A DNA stretch of 64,000 bases from Streptomyces platensis (GTDB lineage Bacteria; Actinomycetota; Actinomycetes; Streptomycetales; Streptomycetaceae): NCBI RefSeq assembly GCF_008704855.1, contig NZ_CP023691.1, forward strand, positions 7,688,001 through 7,752,000. The letters are read 5' to 3'. A program made the translations under genes and the position numbers. The notes beneath the pieces were generated by a model that worked only from the letters and a program-made list of their open reading frames with translations, was not told the DNA's origin and ran no database searches. Below, piece after piece: positions 59,168 to 64,000 of this stretch; position 1 is the first letter of the stretch; each line of letters begins with the position of its first letter.

Positions 59168-60889
59168 ATGGCCGACCCGCTGCTGTTCAACCCCCGCACC
59201 TACGACCCGGCGCACTTCGACCCCGAGACCCGCCGGCTGCTGCGCGCCACCGTCGACTGGTTCGAGAACCGCGGCAAGCGCCAGCTGATCGAGGACTACC
59301 GCTCCCGCGCCTGGCTATCGGAGTTCCTCGAATTCTCCAGCAAGGAAGGGCTGTTCGCGACCTTCCTCACCCCGGCCTCCACCGCCGACGGAAACCAGGA
59401 CAAGCGCTGGGACACCGCCCGGATAGCCGCCCTCAACGAGATCTTCGGCTTCTACGGGCTCGACTACTGGTACGCCTGGCAGGTCACCATTCTCGGCCTC
59501 GGCCCGGTCTGGCAGAGCGACAACGCCGCGGTCCGCGCCCGCGCGGCCGAACTCCTCTCCCAGGGCGAGGTGTTCGCCTTCGGTCTGTCCGAGAAGGCCC
59601 ATGGCGCCGACATCTACTCCACCGACATGCTGCTGGAGCCGGACGGTGACGGCGGCTTCCGCGCCACCGGATCCAAGTACTACATCGGCAACGGCAACGC
59701 CGCCGGACTCGTCTCCGTCTTCGGCCGCCGCACCGACATCGAGGGCCCGGACGGCTATGTCTTCTTCGCCGCCGACAGCCGCCACCCGGCCTACCACCTG
59801 GTGAAGAACGTCGTCGACTCCTCGAAGTACGTCAGCGAGTTCCGCCTGGAGGACTACCCGGTCACCGAGGCCGACATCCTGCACACCGGCCGCGCCGCCT
59901 TCGACGCCGCGCTCAACACCGTCAACGTCGGCAAGTTCAACCTCTGCACCGGCGCGATCGGCATCTGCGAGCACGCGATGTACGAGGCCGTCACCCATGC
60001 GCAGAACCGCATCCTCTACGGCCGCCCCGTCACCGCCTTCCCGCACGTCCGCCGCGAGCTGACCGACGCCTATGTCCGCCTCGTCGGGATGAAGCTGTTC
60101 AGCGACCGCGCCGTCGACTACTTCCGCTCCGCCGGGCCCGACGACCGCCGCTACCTCCTCTTCAACCCGATGACGAAGATGAAGGTGACCACCGAGGGCG
60201 AGAAGGTCATCGATCTGATGTGGGACGTGATCGCCGCCAAGGGCTTCGAGAAGGACACCTACTTCGCCCAGGCCGCGACCGAGATCCGCGGCCTGCCGAA
60301 GCTGGAGGGCACGGTCCACGTCAACCTCGCCCTGATCCTCAAGTTCATGGGCAACCATCTGCTGAACCCGGCCGAGTACGCGCCCGTGCCGACGCGCCTC
60401 GACGCGGCCGATGACGCGTTCCTCTTCCGGCAGGGCCCGGCCCGCGGTCTGGGCGCCGTACGCTTCCACGACTGGCGCACCGCCTACGACGCCTTCGCCG
60501 GGGTGCCGAACGTCGCCCGCTTCCGCGAACAGGCCGACGCCCTCTGCGAGTTCGTCATCACCGCCGCCCCCGACGAGGAGCAGAGCCGCGACCTCGATCT
60601 GCTGCTCGCCATCGGCCAGCTGTTCGCGCTGGTCGTCCACGGCCAGCTGATCCTGGAGCAGGCACAGCTGACCGGCCTCGACGAGGACGTGCTCGACGAG
60701 CTGTTCGCCGTCCTCGTCCGGGACTTCTCCGCACACGCCGTCGAGCTGCACGGCAAGGACTCCGCCACCGCGGCACAGCAGAGCTGGGCGCTGGGCGCGG
60801 TCCGCCGCCCGGTCGTCGACGACGCCCGTTCGGCGCGCGTCTGGCAGCGCGTGGAGGCACTGTCCGGGGCGTACGAGATGGCCCCGTAA
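59168..60889 (+). CDS. Acyl-CoA dehydrogenase
   Basis: This 573-aa flavoenzyme oxidises an acyl-CoA to the enoyl-CoA. The N-terminal half opens DPLLFNPRTYDPAHFDPETR and holds FAFGLSEKAHGADIYSTDML and GSKYYIGNGNAAGLVSVFGR, matching the FAD-binding middle domain; the C-terminal helical domain includes NLCTGAIGICEHAMYEAVTH. It is longer than the usual 380-400 aa, like the large acyl-CoA dehydrogenases for branched or long substrates. The ATG at 59168 follows GGAAAGG. It lies 118 bp downstream of the PadR gene, probably in the same regulon. Confidence 0.9.
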   Translation: MADPLLFNPRTYDPAHFDPETRRLLRATVDWFENRGKRQLIEDYRSRAWLSEFLEFSSKEGLFATFLTPASTADGNQDKRWDTARIAALNEIFGFYGLDYWYAWQVTILGLGPVWQSDNAAVRARAAELLSQGEVFAFGLSEKAHGADIYSTDMLLEPDGDGGFRATGSKYYIGNGNAAGLVSVFGRRTDIEGPDGYVFFAADSRHPAYHLVKNVVDSSKYVSEFRLEDYPVTEADILHTGRAAFDAALNTVNVGKFNLCTGAIGICEHAMYEAVTHAQNRILYGRPVTAFPHVRRELTDAYVRLVGMKLFSDRAVDYFRSAGPDDRRYLLFNPMTKMKVTTEGEKVIDLMWDVIAAKGFEKDTYFAQAATEIRGLPKLEGTVHVNLALILKFMGNHLLNPAEYAPVPTRLDAADDAFLFRQGPARGLGAVRFHDWRTAYDAFAGVPNVARFREQADALCEFVITAAPDEEQSRDLDLLLAIGQLFALVVHGQLILEQAQLTGLDEDVLDELFAVLVRDFSAHAVELHGKDSATAAQQSWALGAVRRPVVDDARSARVWQRVEALSGAYEMAP

Positions 60890-61055
60890 CCACGCCGCAA
60901 TCCGCCGCCGGCGCCCCGGTCCGGCAGGCTCGGCCCCGTCCGCGCAGGATGGCTGAGTCTGCCGCGCCGGGGCGCCGCCGCGCGAGCGCCGCCCCTCCGG
61001 GCCGATCGGCGCCCGAGACTTCCCCGGCCCTCCGGACGGGCACCCGGAGACCCTC

Positions 61056-61061
61056 TAGTAT
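61056..61061 (+). promoter_or_regulatory. Possible -10 box upstream of the caspase fusion
   Basis: TAGTAT fits a Streptomyces -10 hexamer, 57 bp before the upstream ORF start at 61118. No TTGAC-like -35 box is obvious at 17-19 bp spacing, so an alternative sigma factor or activator would be needed. The rest of 60890-61117 is GC-rich and shows no coding signal. Confidence 0.35.
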
Positions 61062-61117
61062 CGGCATCCTGATCAGTTCGCGCAGCGGGCGCAGGCCCGG
61101 GAGAGGGGTACGCGAGC

Positions 61118-61192
61118 GTGCAGCCCCTGAGTTGCCCGCAGCCGTCCGGAGACGCCGCCGGCGGAGGCCGAACGGATCAGCGGTCACCGTGA
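61118..61192 (+). CDS. Upstream 24-aa ORF coupled to the caspase fusion gene
   Basis: A GTG at 61118 follows the ribosome site GGGAGAGGGG (61099-61108) and opens 24 codons, beginning VQPLSCPQPSGDAAGGG. Its TGA (61190-61192) overlaps the GTG start of the caspase fusion gene (61189) as GTGA. The caspase start has no ribosome site of its own within 15 bp, so reinitiation after this ORF would explain its translation. The peptide itself is unlike any family I know. Confidence 0.4.
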   Translation: MQPLSCPQPSGDAAGGGRTDQRSP

Positions 61193-63936
61193 CGATCCTC
61201 CCTGACCCCGCTGCCTCGCAGGCCCTGCTCATCGGCGTCCATGACTACGAGAGCATGCCGGCCCTGCCTGCCGTCGAGCGCAATCTGACCGGGCTCACCG
61301 GGGCGTTCACCGACCCGGAGTTATGGGGGCTGCCGCCCTCGCACTGCGTCGCCCTGTCCCAGCCGCCGAGCGCCCAGGACGTGCTCGACCCCCTCAGCCG
61401 CGTCGCCCTGCGCGCCACGGACACGTTGGTCGTCTACTACGCCGGACACGGACTCATCGACCCGTACAGCGACGAGCTGTATCTGGCGCTGCCCGGCTCG
61501 GACCAGGAGCGGCTCTACAGCGCGCTGCCCTTCGAGTGGGTGCGCCGGGCGGTCCTGGATTCGCGGATCGGCGCCCGGCACAAGGTGGTGATCCTGGACT
61601 GCTGCTACAGCGGGCGGGCCCTGGTGGGCGGTATGAGCGGTACCACCCAGGTGGCCGACCACGCGCTGATCGACGGTACGTCCCTGATGGCGGCCTCCGC
61701 ACAGACACGGAAGGCGCTGTCCCCGCCCGGTGAGGAATTCACCGCGTTCAGCGGCGAATTGATCACCGCGCTGACCGAGGGAATCGCCGACGGCCCGTCC
61801 CTGCTGGACATGCAGACCCTCTACCGGCACCTCTACACCGAGCTGGCGTCCAAGGCCAGACCACTGCCCCAGCAGCGCAACCGCAACACCGGCGGGCTGA
61901 TCGCCCTGGCCAGGAACCGGGCCCACGCCGACCACATCGCCCGTCGTCCTCGGCCGCTGGTCGAGCCGTCGTCGCCGGAGGCTGAGCCGTCGCCGTCGCC
62001 GTCGCCGTCGGCCGAGCCGTCCCCGTCGCCGGGCGAGCCGTCCCGCAGCGATGACCGCCCGCACCCGCACGCGCAAACCCCCACACCCCAACAGCCCCCG
62101 ACGCCGAATGCTGCCCGCGCCGCCGAAGGGCAGAGTTCCCCAGGAAGTTCGGCCTCCGTCCGGACCAGGACCATCGCGGTGGTGTCGGCGGCCCTCCTGG
62201 TCGCGGGAATCTCCACCACCCTCGCTCTGCTGAACGGTGCGCAGGGAGGATCCGACGACGGCAAGTCCAAGGACGGCGTCACCAAGGCCACGTACAACGC
62301 CGCTGTCGGCCACGTCCTCAAGCGGGGTGGCGGCAAGGGCGGCACGCTGAAGTTCGTCAGCTCCATCGATGCCGACTCCTGGGACCCGCAGCGTGGCTAC
62401 TACGGCTTCGTAGCGAACTTCGCCCGCTACTACACCCGTCAACTGGTGACCTACGACCCGAAGTCAGAGGGCACCGTACTCACCCCGGACCTGGCCACGT
62501 CCAAGGCCAAGATCACCGGCCACGGCCGGACCTACACCTACACCCTGCGCAAGGGGGTCACCTGGGAGGACGGATCGCCCGTCACCTCCGAGGACATCAA
62601 GTACGGCATCGAGCGGCTGTGGGCGACGGACGTCATCACCGGCGGACCGAGCTACTACCTCAGGGAGGCGCTCGACCCCGAGGGAACCTACCGGGGCCCG
62701 TACAAGGACACCTCGGCCAAGGGCCTGACCGCGATCGAGACGCGCGGTCCCGGAACCATCGTCTTCAAACTGCCCCGGCCCAACGGTGACTTCGAGCAGA
62801 TGCTGGCCATGATCGCCGCCTCGCCTGTGAAGAAGAGCCAGGACACCAAGGCCAAATACGGTCTCAGACCGTTCTCCAGCGGCCCGTACAAGTTCCGGTC
62901 GTACCAGCCGGACAGATCGCTGGAGCTGGTGCGCAACCCCCACTGGCAGCCGCTGTCCGACCCGATCCGTAATGCCCTCCCGGAAGTGATCAGGGTCCGG
63001 ATCACCGGCGATCAGAACTCCGTGGACCGCAGTCTGACCAGCGGCGATGACGACCTGGCGCTGGGCACCACAGGGCTGGGGCCGGCCACCCGGGCCAGGG
63101 CGCTGTCGGACCGCGACCTCAACAAGAACCTGGACACCCCGCGGTCCGGCGTCGTGCGCTACGCGGCGTTTCCGCAGACGGTGCAACCGATGGGCAACGT
63201 CCACTGCCGCAAGGCGGTGGCCTACGCCGCCGACCGCCGGAGTCTTCAGACCGCGCTCGGCGGCCCCGCCGCGGGGGGCGACCTCGCACCGAGTCTGCTC
63301 CCGCCCGGCATCAAGGGCACCGACCCCACCTTCGATCCGTACGGCGTGCTCAAGAACCGCGGCGAGCCGGATCTGACCAAGGCCAGGGACGAGCTGAAGA
63401 AGTGCGGCCGGCCGGACGGCTTCCCGACCACCATCGCCGTGCGCAACGACCGGCCGTCGGAGAACGACGCCGCGGAAGCGCTGACGAGTGCACTGGCCAG
63501 GATCGGCATCAGGGCGGAGGTCGAGCGCTTCGACGGGGCGCGGATGCCCACCCTCGTCGGGGCGCCGAGCGAGGTGCGGAAGCGGGGCTACGGGATCGTC
63601 ATCGCGAGCTGGGGTGCCGACTTCCCGACGGGGCAGGCCTTCTGGCGCCCGCTCGTCGACAGCCGGATGCTTCTGCCGAGCGGCAACTTCAACCAGACCG
63701 AAGTCGACTCCCCGACTCTCGACAAGCTTCTCGACAAGGCCGTCGCCGAAACCGACCCGAACACGGCCGGTGAGACCTACGAGGAGATCAACCACAAGGT
63801 CTCCGGGGAGGCCTACTACCTGCCGTTCGTTTACGGCAAGTACGTCAGCTGGCGCAGCCCGCGGCTGACCGATGTCCATGTTGCCGACGTCTACGGAGGC
63901 TATGACTACGTGCGGTTGGGCGTCCGCGGAACCTGA
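61189..63936 (+). CDS. Caspase-like protease fused through a TM to a solute-binding domain
   Basis: This 915-aa protein has three parts. Residues 5-245 are a caspase (C14) domain of the type found in actinobacterial conflict systems: LPDPAASQALLIGVHDYESM, catalytic His87 in YYAGHGL and Cys139 in DCCYSG. A Pro/Ser/Glu-rich linker (255-320) leads to one membrane span (about 326-349). Residues 380-915 form a complete family-5 oligopeptide-type solute-binding domain (LKFVSSIDADSWDPQRGYYG, YTLRKGVTWEDGSPVTSEDI). The binding domain should be outside and the protease inside. The GTG at 61189 is chosen because earlier residues are low-complexity Arg-rich sequence. No transporter subunit is nearby. 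Confidence 0.87.
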   Translation: MTILPDPAASQALLIGVHDYESMPALPAVERNLTGLTGAFTDPELWGLPPSHCVALSQPPSAQDVLDPLSRVALRATDTLVVYYAGHGLIDPYSDELYLALPGSDQERLYSALPFEWVRRAVLDSRIGARHKVVILDCCYSGRALVGGMSGTTQVADHALIDGTSLMAASAQTRKALSPPGEEFTAFSGELITALTEGIADGPSLLDMQTLYRHLYTELASKARPLPQQRNRNTGGLIALARNRAHADHIARRPRPLVEPSSPEAEPSPSPSPSAEPSPSPGEPSRSDDRPHPHAQTPTPQQPPTPNAARAAEGQSSPGSSASVRTRTIAVVSAALLVAGISTTLALLNGAQGGSDDGKSKDGVTKATYNAAVGHVLKRGGGKGGTLKFVSSIDADSWDPQRGYYGFVANFARYYTRQLVTYDPKSEGTVLTPDLATSKAKITGHGRTYTYTLRKGVTWEDGSPVTSEDIKYGIERLWATDVITGGPSYYLREALDPEGTYRGPYKDTSAKGLTAIETRGPGTIVFKLPRPNGDFEQMLAMIAASPVKKSQDTKAKYGLRPFSSGPYKFRSYQPDRSLELVRNPHWQPLSDPIRNALPEVIRVRITGDQNSVDRSLTSGDDDLALGTTGLGPATRARALSDRDLNKNLDTPRSGVVRYAAFPQTVQPMGNVHCRKAVAYAADRRSLQTALGGPAAGGDLAPSLLPPGIKGTDPTFDPYGVLKNRGEPDLTKARDELKKCGRPDGFPTTIAVRNDRPSENDAAEALTSALARIGIRAEVERFDGARMPTLVGAPSEVRKRGYGIVIASWGADFPTGQAFWRPLVDSRMLLPSGNFNQTEVDSPTLDKLLDKAVAETDPNTAGETYEEINHKVSGEAYYLPFVYGKYVSWRSPRLTDVHVADVYGGYDYVRLGVRGT

Positions 63937-64000
63937 CAGCACAGCCATCACGGGGTGGACGGCCCAATCCTCACCTTTCAGGCATATCGGAATTCTCCGA

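Noticed and set aside
59315-60751. 478-aa minus-strand frame opposite the acyl-CoA dehydrogenase
   Set aside because: Antisense to a well-defined dehydrogenase; composition is Val/Gly/Glu-rich without motifs.
61318-62442. Antisense frame within the caspase domain
   Set aside because: Overlaps catalytic His and Cys codons of a clear caspase on the other strand.
1-64000. Biosynthetic gene cluster, prophage, IS element, CRISPR array or tRNA
   Set aside because: No polyketide or peptide synthetase, integrase, transposase, regularly spaced repeat array or cloverleaf-like sequence was recognised. A weak tRNA could escape reading by eye.

Overview
The window is high-GC DNA with strong GC bias at third codon positions, many GTG starts, GGAGG-type ribosome sites and families typical of actinomycetes (DUF2510, DUF5709, DUF2795, GPP34, DUF6214-like, LAL regulators, AA10 chitin oxidases). 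It reads as a Streptomyces chromosome, probably an arm or arm-proximal region: many regulators, secreted proteins and single-gene transcription units, few housekeeping genes. I see no rRNA, tRNA, CRISPR array, insertion sequence or polyketide/peptide synthetase cluster.

Layout. 1-9.5 kb: the end of an unidentified gene, a divergent MarR/short-chain dehydrogenase pair with palindromic operators, phenylalanine hydroxylase, a 56-aa membrane peptide, an orphan sugar-binding lipoprotein, an Lrp regulator divergent from an FUSC exporter, a beta-propeller lactonase, a SnoaL-like gene remnant and a CbiX-like chelatase. 9.5-22.7 kb: GlcNAc kinase, scramblase-like protein, uracil-DNA glycosylase, BNR propeller, old yellow enzyme with divergent ArsR regulator, FprA-like reductase, DUF6214-like and DUF305 proteins, LVIVD protein, TetR, and a second dehydrogenase. 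22.7-28.9 kb: an acid-phosphatase remnant, then an HSP90-like ATPase translationally coupled to a giant TPR protein. 29-45 kb: GPP34, a lipoprotein with an internal duplication, amino-acid and proline transporters, a 911-aa membrane receptor-like fusion, and a run of stress and redox genes (methyltransferase, Asp23, SMP-30, NDH-2, LigD-type phosphoesterase, isochorismatase, DUF5709, DUF2795, Vms1-like). 45-51 kb: nucleoside hydrolase-MFS operon with divergent LacI regulator, and a chitin-active LPMO behind a DasR-like site. 51-57 kb: DUF779 gene behind a tiny coupled ORF, a divergent LAL regulator, and a four-gene cluster of small secreted four-cysteine proteins with an aerolysin-like protein. 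57-64 kb: DinB, PadR, acyl-CoA dehydrogenase and a caspase-transmembrane-solute-binding fusion.

The most unusual content is receptor-like. The 915-aa protein at 61189-63936 joins an intracellular caspase-type protease (His87/Cys139) through a proline-rich linker and one membrane span to a complete extracellular oligopeptide-binding domain. The 911-aa protein at 32443-35178 has the same topology but an unrelated type-1 periplasmic-binding fold outside and a cytoplasmic region with a degenerate P-loop-like motif. Both look like ligand sensors built from transporter binding proteins; the first could be an outside-in proteolytic switch. The HSP90-TPR pair and the four-cysteine/aerolysin-like secreted cluster are further candidates for undescribed systems. 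All of these functional ideas are inferences from domain layout.
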